A DNA stretch of 64,000 bases from Microbacterium stercoris (lineage in GTDB: Bacteria > Actinomycetota > Actinomycetes > Actinomycetales > Microbacteriaceae), in NCBI RefSeq assembly GCF_017592545.1, contig NZ_JAGFOA010000002.1:558001-622000 (forward strand). The letters are read 5' to 3'. The notes beneath the pieces were generated by a model. It did no database searches, had not been told where the DNA came from, and saw only the letters and a program-made list of their open reading frames with translations. Every line of letters starts with the position of its first letter. Position 1 is the stretch's first letter. Shown here piece after piece: positions 7,870 to 15,709 of the stretch. The position numbers and the translations under genes are program-made.

Positions 7870-9360
7870 GTGTCAATCGACGCTTCCGACCATCAGACCA
7901 CGCGCCTCGCGCCCGAGTGGCTCACCGAGCCCTCCGACCCGAATGACCTGGCCCCGGGGGTGTGGCCCGCATCCGCGCATCGCGACGCGGACGGCGCGCT
8001 TGTGCTCGCCGGTGTGCCGGCGCCGGAGCTCGCCCGCCAGTTCGGCACGCCCGTGCTGGTGCTCGACGAGGACGAGGTGCGCTCCCGCGCCCGCGGCACG
8101 CTGGAGGCGTTCCGCCGGGCTGCCGGCCGCCACGACGGCAAGGTGCGCGTCTACTACGCGGGCAAGGCGTTCCTCTCGGCCGAGGTCGCCCGCTGGATGG
8201 TGGACGAGGGCCTGAACGTCGACGTGTGCTCGATCGGCGAGCTGACCGTGGCCCTCGCCGCGGGAGTGCCGCCGCGTCGCATCGGCTTCCACGGCAACAA
8301 CAAGCGGGTGTTCGAGCTGGAGCGCGCGGTGGAGGCGGGCGTCGGCACGATCATCGTCGACTCGCTCATCGAGATCGAGCGACTGGGCGCCATCACGGAG
8401 CGCCTCGACCGCCGTCAGAACGTGCTGGTGCGCGTCAACAGCGGCGTGCACGCCGACACCCACAGCTTCCTGGCCACCGCGCACGAGGACCAGAAGTTCG
8501 GCTTCACGCTCGACTCGGCCGTTGAGGCCGTCGAGCGCATCGCCGAGCTGCCGCTGGTGGACTTCGCGGGCCTGCACTGCCACATCGGCTCGCAGATCTT
8601 CGGCGTCGCGGGCTTCCGCGAGTCGGCCTCGCGCCTGGTCGAGCTGCACGCTCACCTGCTCGAGGAGGGCCGCTTCACCGCGCTCACCTCGAAGGGCGCC
8701 GCGGCCAAGCCCCTGCTGAACCTCGGCGGCGGCTTCGGCATCGCCTACACACGCGCCGACACCCCGAGCCCCATCGACGAGCTCGCCTCGGGCATCGTCG
8801 ACGCCGTGGCCGACGAGTGCGCCGTGCGCGGCATCGAGCTTCCGGTGCTCGCGTTCGAGCCCGGCCGCTCGATCATCGGCACCGCCGGGGTGACGCTCTA
8901 CGAGGTCGGCACGACCAAGTCGGTCGAGGTCGGCGAGGGCGAGGAGCGCGCCGAGCGCCGTTACGTGAGCGTCGACGGCGGCATGAGCGACAACGCCCGC
9001 CCCGCGCTCTACGGCGCGCAGTACTCGGCCCGGCTCGCCTCCCGCGAGGGCGTCGAGGCGCCCGTGCTCAGCCGCGTCGTCGGCTTGCACTGCGAGTCGG
9101 GCGACATCGTCGTCGACCACGAGTACCTCCCGGGCGATGTGACCCCCGGCGACCTCCTCGCCGTCGCGGCGACGGGCGCCTACACCGCCGCACTGGCCAG
9201 CAACTACAACCATGTGCCGCGTCCGCCCGTTGTGGCGGTCGCGGACGGACGCGCCCGGATCATCGTGCGCGGCGAGCGGATCGAGGATCTGCTCGCGCGC
9301 GATGCCGGCATCGACCTGCCCGCGGCTGCTGAGAAGCACGCCGGAAACGGAGAAGCATGA
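7870..9360 (+). CDS. lysA: Diaminopimelate decarboxylase
   Basis: 496 aa. This PLP enzyme decarboxylates meso-diaminopimelate to L-lysine, the last step of lysine synthesis. It shows the alanine-racemase-like barrel with PLP Lys99 (YYAGKAF), GFHGNNK, the glycine-rich phosphate loop LNLGGGFGIAY, FEPGRSI, and the second-domain active Cys408 in LHCESGD. Start GTG 7870 follows AAGGTGA. Length is slightly above the usual 420-460 aa because of an N-terminal extension of about 30 residues, as in other actinobacteria. The last bases overlap hom (ATGA), so the two are translationally coupled. Confidence 0.97.
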   Translation: MSIDASDHQTTRLAPEWLTEPSDPNDLAPGVWPASAHRDADGALVLAGVPAPELARQFGTPVLVLDEDEVRSRARGTLEAFRRAAGRHDGKVRVYYAGKAFLSAEVARWMVDEGLNVDVCSIGELTVALAAGVPPRRIGFHGNNKRVFELERAVEAGVGTIIVDSLIEIERLGAITERLDRRQNVLVRVNSGVHADTHSFLATAHEDQKFGFTLDSAVEAVERIAELPLVDFAGLHCHIGSQIFGVAGFRESASRLVELHAHLLEEGRFTALTSKGAAAKPLLNLGGGFGIAYTRADTPSPIDELASGIVDAVADECAVRGIELPVLAFEPGRSIIGTAGVTLYEVGTTKSVEVGEGEERAERRYVSVDGGMSDNARPALYGAQYSARLASREGVEAPVLSRVVGLHCESGDIVVDHEYLPGDVTPGDLLAVAATGAYTAALASNYNHVPRPPVVAVADGRARIIVRGERIEDLLARDAGIDLPAAAEKHAGNGEA

Positions 9361-10661
9361 ACGACACCCGCACCCTCCGGATCGCCCTGCTGGGCGCCGG
9401 ATCCGTCGGATCCCAGGTCGCGAACCTGCTGCTCACGCAGGCGGACGAGTTCGCCGAGCGCGCGGGCGCGAGGCTGGAGCTCGCGGGCATCGCCGTGCGC
9501 GACGTCGACGCCCCGCGCGACGTCGAGCTTCCGCGCGAGCTGCTGACGACCGATGCGAAGAGCCTCATCGAAGGCTCCGACATCGTGATCGAGCTGATGG
9601 GCGGCATCGAGCCGGCCCGCACGCACATCCTCACGGCCCTCAACTCGGGCGCCGACGTCGTCACCGGCAACAAGGCGCTGCTCGCCACGCACGGCGCGGA
9701 GATCTTCGACACGGCGGATCAGCTGGGCGCGTCGGTCTCGTACGAGGCGGCCGTCGCCGGTGCGATCCCGATCATCCGTCCCCTGCGCGACTCGCTCGCC
9801 GGCGATCGTGTGCAGCGTGTCTTCGGCATCGTGAACGGCAGCACCAACTTCATCCTCGACAGCATGGATCGCCAGGGCCTGAGTGCCTCGGAGGCGCAGC
9901 GCATCGCGACCGAGCTCGGCTACCTCGAGGCGGATCCGACGCTCGATCTCGGCGGCTACGACGCCGCTCAGAAGGCCGCGATTATCGCGAGCCTGGCCTT
10001 CCACACGCAGGTGGCGATCGAGGACGTGCACCGCGAGGGAATCGAGAACGTCACGGCGGGCATGATCGAGGGCGCGCGTCGCGCGGGCTACACGATCAAG
10101 CTGCTCGCGGTCGCGGAGCGCCTCCAGGAGGAGGGCGGCGAGGCGATCTCGGTGCGCGTCTACCCGGCGCTCATCAGCCGCGAGCACCCGCTCGCGAGCG
10201 TGCACGGCGGCAACAACGCGGTGTACGTGTCCGCGGCCGCCGCCGGCGATCTTATGTTCTATGGCGCGGGCGCCGGTGGGCTGCAGACCGCGTCGGCCGT
10301 GCTCGGCGATGTCGTCTCGGCGGCGCGCCGTCACATCGCGGGCGGCGTGGGCGTGGGCGAGTCGGCCCGCCAGAGCCTGCCGACCGCGCCCATCGGCCGC
10401 ATCCTCACGCGCTACCAGGTGACCCTCGAGGTCGCCGACGAGCCGGGCGTGCTGGCGAAGATTGCGAACATCGTCAGCGAGGCCGGTGTCTCGGTGGCGA
10501 CCATCGAGCAGACGCCGTCGGCCGATGCGGAGGGGCGGGCTCACATCGTGATCGGCACGCATCGCGCGCGCGAGCAGGCGCTGAGCGACACCGTCGCGTC
10601 GCTCGCGGCGAGCGACGTCGTCGAGCGGGTGGTCTCGGTGCTGCGCGTGGAAGGCGAGTGA
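9357..10661 (+). CDS. hom: Homoserine dehydrogenase
   Basis: 434 aa. It reduces aspartate semialdehyde to homoserine with NAD(P)H, feeding threonine and methionine synthesis. Seen: N-terminal nucleotide-binding loop LLGAGSVGSQVA, the substrate region with VTGNKALLA and GIVNGSTNFIL, and a C-terminal ACT domain (VTLEVADEPGVLAKIANIV) expected to give threonine feedback control. ATG 9357 overlaps the lysA stop by four bases, and thrB overlaps its end. thrC, which sits between hom and thrB in Mycobacterium, is absent. Confidence 0.97.
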   Translation: MNDTRTLRIALLGAGSVGSQVANLLLTQADEFAERAGARLELAGIAVRDVDAPRDVELPRELLTTDAKSLIEGSDIVIELMGGIEPARTHILTALNSGADVVTGNKALLATHGAEIFDTADQLGASVSYEAAVAGAIPIIRPLRDSLAGDRVQRVFGIVNGSTNFILDSMDRQGLSASEAQRIATELGYLEADPTLDLGGYDAAQKAAIIASLAFHTQVAIEDVHREGIENVTAGMIEGARRAGYTIKLLAVAERLQEEGGEAISVRVYPALISREHPLASVHGGNNAVYVSAAAAGDLMFYGAGAGGLQTASAVLGDVVSAARRHIAGGVGVGESARQSLPTAPIGRILTRYQVTLEVADEPGVLAKIANIVSEAGVSVATIEQTPSADAEGRAHIVIGTHRAREQALSDTVASLAASDVVERVVSVLRVEGE

Positions 10662-11623
10662 GAGTGGGGGAGTCGACCACGCCGGCCGTCGGCCGCAGCG
10701 TCTTCGTGCGCGTTCCGGCGACCAGCGCGAATCTCGGCCCCGGCTTCGACAGCCTCGGCCTCGCCCTCTCCGCCTATGACGAGCTGACCGTCACGGCGCT
10801 GCCGGCCGGCGAGCTCGAGATCGAGGTGACCGGCTCGGGCGCGGATTCGATCCCGCGCGACGGATCGCACCTCATCGTCCGGACGATCCAGCACGTCTTC
10901 GAGGCGTTCGGTCGCACGGCCCCCGGGCTGCGTCTCACGGCGCACAACGGCGTGCCGCACGGGCGCGGTCTCGGATCGTCGGCCGCGGCGGTGGCCGCGG
11001 GAGTGCTGGCTGCTGCCGGGCTGCTCGAGGGCGATGTCGACCTCACCGACGAGGATCTCCTGCGGATGGCCAACGACGTCGAGGGGCACCCCGACAACGT
11101 GGCGCCCGCGCTGTTCGGAGGCCTCACGATCGCGTGGATCGACGAGACGGGCCCGCACCACAAGAAGCTGCTTGTGCACCGCGGCGTCTCGCCGGTCGTG
11201 TTCGTCCCCGAGACGACCATGTCGACCACCAAGGCTCGCAGCGTCCTCGGCCCCGAGGTGCCGCGCGAGGACGCCGTCTTCAACCTCTCTCGCTCGGCCC
11301 TGCTGATCGCGGCGCTCACTCAGAGCCCCGATCTTCTGCTGGCTGCCACCGAGGACAAGCTGCACCAGAACTACCGCGCGGCCTCCATGCCGGAGACCGA
11401 CAAGCTCGTGCGTGCGCTGCGTGCCGCGGGCTTCGCGGCCGTCGTCTCGGGCGCCGGCCCGAGCGTGCTGGTGCTGGCGGACGGCCCCGGCCGCCGTGCG
11501 GAGGCGGCTCGCCTTGTCGCTTCGATCTCTGACACTCCGTGGGAGACCCTGATGCTCGCCGTCGATTTCAAGGGTGGTACAGTGAGGGAAACCCCGGTGG
11601 GTGCCGATCGGCACGATTCTTGA
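10658..11623 (+). CDS. thrB: Homoserine kinase
   Basis: 321 aa GHMP-family kinase that phosphorylates L-homoserine with ATP. Motif 1 is PATSANLGPGFDSLG, motif 2 the ATP loop PHGRGLGSSAAAVAAG, motif 3 near VVSGAGPSVLVL. The open frame extends much further upstream through hom in another frame. I place the start at GTG 10658, which overlaps the hom stop (GTGA) and follows GGAAGG; GTG 10664 is an alternative. The end contains a GTGCCGATCGGCAC palindrome (11601-11614), possibly part of a weak transcription stop or of the rho leader. Confidence 0.95.
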   Translation: MRVGESTTPAVGRSVFVRVPATSANLGPGFDSLGLALSAYDELTVTALPAGELEIEVTGSGADSIPRDGSHLIVRTIQHVFEAFGRTAPGLRLTAHNGVPHGRGLGSSAAAVAAGVLAAAGLLEGDVDLTDEDLLRMANDVEGHPDNVAPALFGGLTIAWIDETGPHHKKLLVHRGVSPVVFVPETTMSTTKARSVLGPEVPREDAVFNLSRSALLIAALTQSPDLLLAATEDKLHQNYRAASMPETDKLVRALRAAGFAAVVSGAGPSVLVLADGPGRRAEAARLVASISDTPWETLMLAVDFKGGTVRETPVGADRHDS

Positions 11624-11796
11624 CCACCATTTTTCGCAATCTGCGAAGCCCCGCACAGGTCCTCCGACCAGCTCACTGCGCAGCTGCTCACCTGAGCAGC
11701 TGAACTTCGAGCGCCTGGGCGACCACCGCGCGTCTCAGACGCGCGCCCGACGTGCATCGGGCGAATTCATCACGTTCCACCTAGAGGAGCACACTC
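11624..11796 (+). promoter_or_regulatory. rho leader region with strong hairpin
   Basis: The 173-nt gap before rho holds a perfect inverted repeat CAGCTGCTCA (11681-11690) / TGAGCAGCTG (11693-11702), effectively a 9-bp stem with a 4-nt loop, and no U tract after it. A possible -10, TACAGT (11578-11583), lies in the end of thrB, which would give a leader of about 200 nt. The rho ribosome site is AGAGGAG (11782-11788). Long rho leaders are known sites of Rho autoregulation in other bacteria; that role here is inference. Confidence 0.45.
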
Positions 11797-13803
11797 GTGG
11801 AGACGATCTCCGAGACCCAGAACGACGCGACCGAGTCGGCCGCTGAGACCCAGGCCGTTGAGGCGGCCGCTACCGACGCGCCGGTGAAGAAGGCGGCGCC
11901 GCGCAAGCGCGCCCCGCGCCGCGCGAAGTCCGACGACGTCGCCGTCGCCGAGGCCGCCACCGAGACCCCGGCAGAGGCGCCGGCGGCCGAGGCGGAGGCC
12001 GTGGAGGCGCCCGTCAAGCCCAAGCGCGCCCCGCGCAAGCGCACGCCCAAGGCCGCCCCGGCCGAGGAGCTGCCGCTCGAGGAGGCTCCCGCCGAGGAGC
12101 CCCAGGCCGCGGAGACCTCGTCCGAGGAGCCCGCCGTCGCGGAGGAGCCCGCTGCGGCGGAGGCCGCCGAGGCGGAGACCTCCGCGGAGGAGCCGGCCGA
12201 GGCAGAGACCCCCGAGAACGGCGAGACCGCCGCCGAGGGCGAGACCCCGGCCGAGACCGCCGCCGAGGGCGAGACCGCCGCGACCGAGGGCGAGAACGGC
12301 GCCGAGGGCGAGAACGTCGAGGGCGAGGCCGCGCAGTCCGGCCCGAGCCGTCGCTCGCGCAGCCGCAGCCGCAGCCGCAGCCGCAACAAGGGCGGGGCCG
12401 CCGAGGGCGCCGAGCAGGGCGAGGGCGAGTCCGCCCCGGCCCAGCCGCAGCCACAGCAGAACGGACGCGGTCAGCAGGCCCCGCAGCAGAACGGCCGCAA
12501 CCAGCGCGGCCAGCAGCAGATCCAGCAGCAGACCCAGGACGACGACGAGCAGGGCGGTCGCGGTCGTGGCGCGCGCAACAAGCGCCGCGGCAACCAGACG
12601 GTCGACGAGTTCGAGACCGAGATCCTCGAAGACGACGTGCTGATCCCCATCGCGGGCATCCTCGACGTGCTCGACAACTACGCCTTCGTGCGCACCACGG
12701 GCTACCTGCCCGGCCAGCAGGACGTGTACGTCTCGCTGGGCCAGGTCAAGAAGTACAACCTGCGCAAGGGCGACGCCGTCGTCGGCGCGATCAAGCAGCC
12801 GCGCGAGAACGAGCAGCAGGGTCGCCAGAAGTACAACGCGCTCGTCAAGGTCGACTCGGTCAACGGACTGTCGGTGGAGGACGCGGCGAACCGCGTCGAG
12901 TTCTCGAAGCTCACCCCGCTCTACCCGCAGGAGCGCCTGCGCCTCGAGACGGCTCCCGAGAAGCTGACGCAGCGCATCATCGACCTCGTCGCCCCGATCG
13001 GCAAGGGCCAGCGCGGCCTCATCGTCGCGCCCCCGAAGGCGGGCAAGACGATCGTGCTGCAGCAGATCGCCAACGCGATCGCGCACAACAACCCCGAGGC
13101 CCACCTCATGGTCGTGCTCGTCGACGAGCGCCCCGAAGAGGTCACCGACATGCAGCGCACGGTGAACGGCGAGGTCATCGCCTCGACGTTCGACCGCCCC
13201 GCCGAGGACCACACGACGGTCGCCGAGCTCGCCATCGAGCGCGCCAAGCGCCTCGTCGAGCTGGGCCGCGACGTGGTTGTGCTGCTCGACTCGATCACCC
13301 GCCTGGGGCGCGCCTACAACGTGTCGGCCCCCACGTCGGGCCGTGTGCTCTCGGGTGGTGTCGACGCCTCGGCGCTGTACCCGCCGAAGCGCTTCTTCGG
13401 CGCCGCGCGCAACATCGAGAACGGCGGATCCCTCACGATCCTCGCCACCGCGCTCGTGGAGACCGGATCCAAGATGGACGAGGTCATCTTCGAGGAGTTC
13501 AAGGGCACCGGCAACATGGAGCTGCGCCTCTCGCGCCAGCTCGCCGACAAGCGCATCTTCCCGGCCGTCGACATCAACGCGTCGTCGACCCGCCGCGAGG
13601 AGATGCTGCTCTCGGCCGACGAGGTCAAGATCACGTGGAAGCTGCGTCGTGCGCTCGCGGGCCTCACGCCCGAGCAGGCGCTGGGCACCGTGCTCGACAA
13701 GTTCAAGGAGACCTCCTCGAACGTCGAGTTCCTGGTGCAGATGCAGAAGTCGATTCCCGCGGCCGGCGGACGCTCGTCCGGCCACGAGAACGACATCCGC
13801 TGA
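11797..13803 (+). CDS. rho: Transcription termination factor Rho with long disordered N-terminus
   Basis: 668 aa; a hexameric RNA-dependent ATPase that ends transcription. Residues 1-265 are low complexity: two basic KRAPRKR blocks, a long Glu/Ala/Pro stretch, an SRSRSR run, then a Gln/Asn-rich RNA-binding-type segment. After that come the cold-shock-like primary RNA-binding domain (ILDVLDNYAFVR onward) and the ATPase with Walker A PPKAGKT (Lys417), Walker B VVVLLDSITR, Q-loop and R-loop. The canonical helical Rho_N segment at the extreme N-terminus is not recognisable. GTG 11797 is firm because an in-frame TAG lies five codons upstream and AGAGGAG precedes it. Long inserts are known in high-GC actinobacterial Rho. 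Confidence 0.97.
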   Translation: METISETQNDATESAAETQAVEAAATDAPVKKAAPRKRAPRRAKSDDVAVAEAATETPAEAPAAEAEAVEAPVKPKRAPRKRTPKAAPAEELPLEEAPAEEPQAAETSSEEPAVAEEPAAAEAAEAETSAEEPAEAETPENGETAAEGETPAETAAEGETAATEGENGAEGENVEGEAAQSGPSRRSRSRSRSRSRNKGGAAEGAEQGEGESAPAQPQPQQNGRGQQAPQQNGRNQRGQQQIQQQTQDDDEQGGRGRGARNKRRGNQTVDEFETEILEDDVLIPIAGILDVLDNYAFVRTTGYLPGQQDVYVSLGQVKKYNLRKGDAVVGAIKQPRENEQQGRQKYNALVKVDSVNGLSVEDAANRVEFSKLTPLYPQERLRLETAPEKLTQRIIDLVAPIGKGQRGLIVAPPKAGKTIVLQQIANAIAHNNPEAHLMVVLVDERPEEVTDMQRTVNGEVIASTFDRPAEDHTTVAELAIERAKRLVELGRDVVVLLDSITRLGRAYNVSAPTSGRVLSGGVDASALYPPKRFFGAARNIENGGSLTILATALVETGSKMDEVIFEEFKGTGNMELRLSRQLADKRIFPAVDINASSTRREEMLLSADEVKITWKLRRALAGLTPEQALGTVLDKFKETSSNVEFLVQMQKSIPAAGGRSSGHENDIR

Positions 13804-13821
13804 CCTGATCCGGATCCGCGG

Positions 13822-14901
13822 ATGTTCGAGTCCGTCGACGCGCTGATCGACGAGCACCGCCGGGTGCAGGAGGAGCTCTCCGACCCGGCGGTGCACGCCG
13901 ACGCCGCGCGCGCGAAGCGCGTGAACCGGCGCTACGCCGAACTGAACCGCATCGTGCAGGCGCACGAGGCGTGGACGGCGGCAGGGGACGACCTCGATGC
14001 CGCGCGCGAGCTCGCCCGCGAGGACGAGATGTTCGCGGAGGAGATCCCCTCGCTCGAGGAGAAGCTCGCGGCGGCGCAGGAGAAGCTGCGCCGTCTGCTG
14101 ATCCCGCGCGATCCGGACGACGCCCGCGACGTGATCATGGAGATCAAGGGCGGCGAGGGCGGAGCCGAGAGCGCGCTGTTCGCCGCCGACCTGCTGCGGA
14201 TGTACACGCAGTACGCCGCGTCGAAGGGCTGGAAGGTCGAGCTGCTCGACTACAACGAGTCGGATCTCGGCGGCTACAAGGACGTGCAGGTCGCGATCAA
14301 GGGCTCCTCGTCCGACCCCGCGCAGGGCGTCTGGGCGCATCTGAAGTACGAGGGCGGGGTGCACCGCGTGCAGCGGGTGCCCGCGACCGAGTCGCAGGGG
14401 CGCATCCACACCTCCACGACGGGTGTGCTCGTTTTCCCCGAGGTCGACGAGCCCGAGGAGATCCACATCGATCCGAACGACCTGAAGATCGATGTCTTCC
14501 GGTCATCCGGCCCCGGCGGTCAGTCGGTCAACACGACCGACTCGGCCGTGCGCATCACCCACGTGCCCACGGGCATCGTCGTGTCGATGCAGAACGAGAA
14601 GTCGCAGCTGCAGAACCGCGAGGCCGCGCTGCGCGTGCTGCGCGCCCGCCTGCTCGCGCGTCAGCAGGAGGAGCTCGACCAGGTCGCCGCGGACGCGCGC
14701 AAGTCGCAGATCCGCGGCATGGACCGCTCGGAGCGCATCCGCACGTACAACTTCCCGGAGAACCGCATCGCGGATCACCGCACGGGATACAAGGCGTACA
14801 ACCTCGACCAGGTCATGGACGGCGCGATCGAGCCGATCGTGCAGTCGTGCATCGAGGCCGACGAGGCCGAGCGTCTCGCGGCGCTCGGCGACCACGGCTG
14901 A
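13822..14901 (+). CDS. prfA: Peptide chain release factor 1
   Basis: 359 aa, normal length. RF1 recognises UAA and UAG and releases the finished peptide. The GGQ motif ([15 protein letters not shown], Gln234) enters the peptidyl-transferase centre and is the methylation target of PrmC. The codon-recognition motif is PAT in [11 protein letters not shown], the RF1 PxT type, not RF2 SPF. ATG 13822 lies 18 nt after the rho stop. rpmE, found between rho and prfA in Mycobacterium, is missing, and prmC, normally next, is 31 kb away. Confidence 0.97.
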   Translation: MFESVDALIDEHRRVQEELSDPAVHADAARAKRVNRRYAELNRIVQAHEAWTAAGDDLDAARELAREDEMFAEEIPSLEEKLAAAQEKLRRLLIPRDPDDARDVIMEIKGGEGGAESALFAADLLRMYTQYAASKGWKVELLDYNESDLGGYKDVQVAIKGSSSDPAQGVWAHLKYEGGVHRVQRVPATESQGRIHTSTTGVLVFPEVDEPEEIHIDPNDLKIDVFRSSGPGGQSVNTTDSAVRITHVPTGIVVSMQNEKSQLQNREAALRVLRARLLARQQEELDQVAADARKSQIRGMDRSERIRTYNFPENRIADHRTGYKAYNLDQVMDGAIEPIVQSCIEADEAERLAALGDHG

Positions 14902-14925
14902 CGCCGCGCCACGGCTGACGCCGCC
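14889..14925. repeat. Short tandem duplication over the prfA stop codon
   Basis: The 15-nt word CACGGCTGACGCCGC occurs twice in a row with 17-18 nt spacing, so the last prfA codons and the TGA are duplicated just past the gene. It marks the left edge of the accessory block. It may be simple slippage; no matching copy was seen at the right edge near prmC. Confidence 0.6.
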
Positions 14926-14959
14926 CCGCCCGACGGGTGCCACCTGCCTGACCTTCGCC

Positions 14960-14981
14960 CGGATCCGTGTATCAGGATCCG
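14960..14981. promoter_or_regulatory. GGATCC dyad enclosing TATCAG (copy 1)
   Basis: CGGATCC (14960-14966) and GGATCCG (14975-14981) are inverted around the 8-nt loop GTGTATCA. The same dyad with loop GCGTATCA occurs at 24185-24206 before the main polysaccharide operon. It lies upstream of the LAATG surface-protein gene and is followed by a second small dyad CCCCTCGTGAGGGG (14988-15001). It could be a promoter with operator, or a terminator for prfA; no T tract follows. Confidence 0.45.
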
Positions 14982-15012
14982 CCGTCGCCCCTCGTGAGGG
15001 GTATGGCCCGCC

Positions 15013-15696
15013 GTGTGCGCGGGCGGGACGGAGAGGCTCATGCTGTACGGGATGCTCGCCGGCGCCGCGATGGCGCTGGCACTCGGTGCGCCCGCGGCTC
15101 CGGCGACCGACGATCTGTACCCGCCGGAGCAGCCGTCGGAGCCGTCGCTGAACGCGACGGCCTTCGCAGAGTGCATCGACGATGCGCCGTGGATCACGTA
15201 CGACGTCACGCTGGTCGATGCGGACGACGCCTCGACCTCGCGGGACGCGTCGCTGGTCTTCACGAAGGGCGCGAACCGCTTCGAGGTTCCCCTCGGCACG
15301 CTCGGCGCCGACAACCATCTCGAGGGCCGGATCCTCTGGCCCGCCGCCGAGGTGGACGCATCCGGCACCGGATCCGACTGGCCCGGCTGGGTGCAGGATG
15401 CCGCGGGCCGGTGGAGCGAGGTCGGTGAGGCCGATCTCGGCTGGACGCGTCAGGGCACCGCGATCACCGTCGAGGTCAATCCCGAGGCGGTCACCGCCAT
15501 GACCTACCCGCCGTCCACGCCGGGCTGCGTGCTCCACCCCCGCTCGCAGACCGGGGCGCAGCCGGCGGCCGCCCAACCCGGACCCACGGGACTCGCCGCC
15601 ACCGGCGCCGACATCGCCGTTCCGCTGCTGGTCGGGGCGGCCCTCGTGGCGGGCGGCGTCGCATTCGCCACCGCGCGTCGACGACCGCGGATGTGA
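15013..15696 (+). CDS. Small secreted protein with LAATG sortase-type anchor
   Basis: 227 aa. A hydrophobic leader (MLYGMLAGAAMALALG) suggests export. The middle is a beta-rich domain of about 130 residues (ITYDVTLVDADD, LGWTRQG) that I do not recognise. The C-terminus has a Pro/Ala/Gln linker, then LAATG (residues 194-198), a hydrophobic helix and RRRPRM, the layout of cell-wall-anchored proteins; LAxTG sites are typical of class E sortases. No sortase gene lies in the window. The start is uncertain: GTG 15013, or ATG 15040 just after GGAGAGG. The DUF4012 gene follows 13 nt later, probably co-transcribed. Confidence 0.75.
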   Translation: MCAGGTERLMLYGMLAGAAMALALGAPAAPATDDLYPPEQPSEPSLNATAFAECIDDAPWITYDVTLVDADDASTSRDASLVFTKGANRFEVPLGTLGADNHLEGRILWPAAEVDASGTGSDWPGWVQDAAGRWSEVGEADLGWTRQGTAITVEVNPEAVTAMTYPPSTPGCVLHPRSQTGAQPAAAQPGPTGLAATGADIAVPLLVGAALVAGGVAFATARRRPRM

Positions 15697-15709
15697 CGGG
15701 CGGAACACC

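Noticed and set aside
6059..7876. A 605-codon minus-strand open frame through the repeat array, and similar long frames in the other frames
   Set aside because: It translates the 97-bp repeats in drifting frames, giving Arg/Pro/Gly-rich text with no domain, no ribosome site and overlap with the GNAT gene. The absence of stops reflects GC content.
15003..15428. A plus-strand frame starting at ATG 15003, exactly 33 nt after a TATCAG
   Set aside because: The frame is Arg-rich and out of frame with the LAATG protein, whose signal peptide and sortase motif are convincing. The 33-nt match there is taken as chance.
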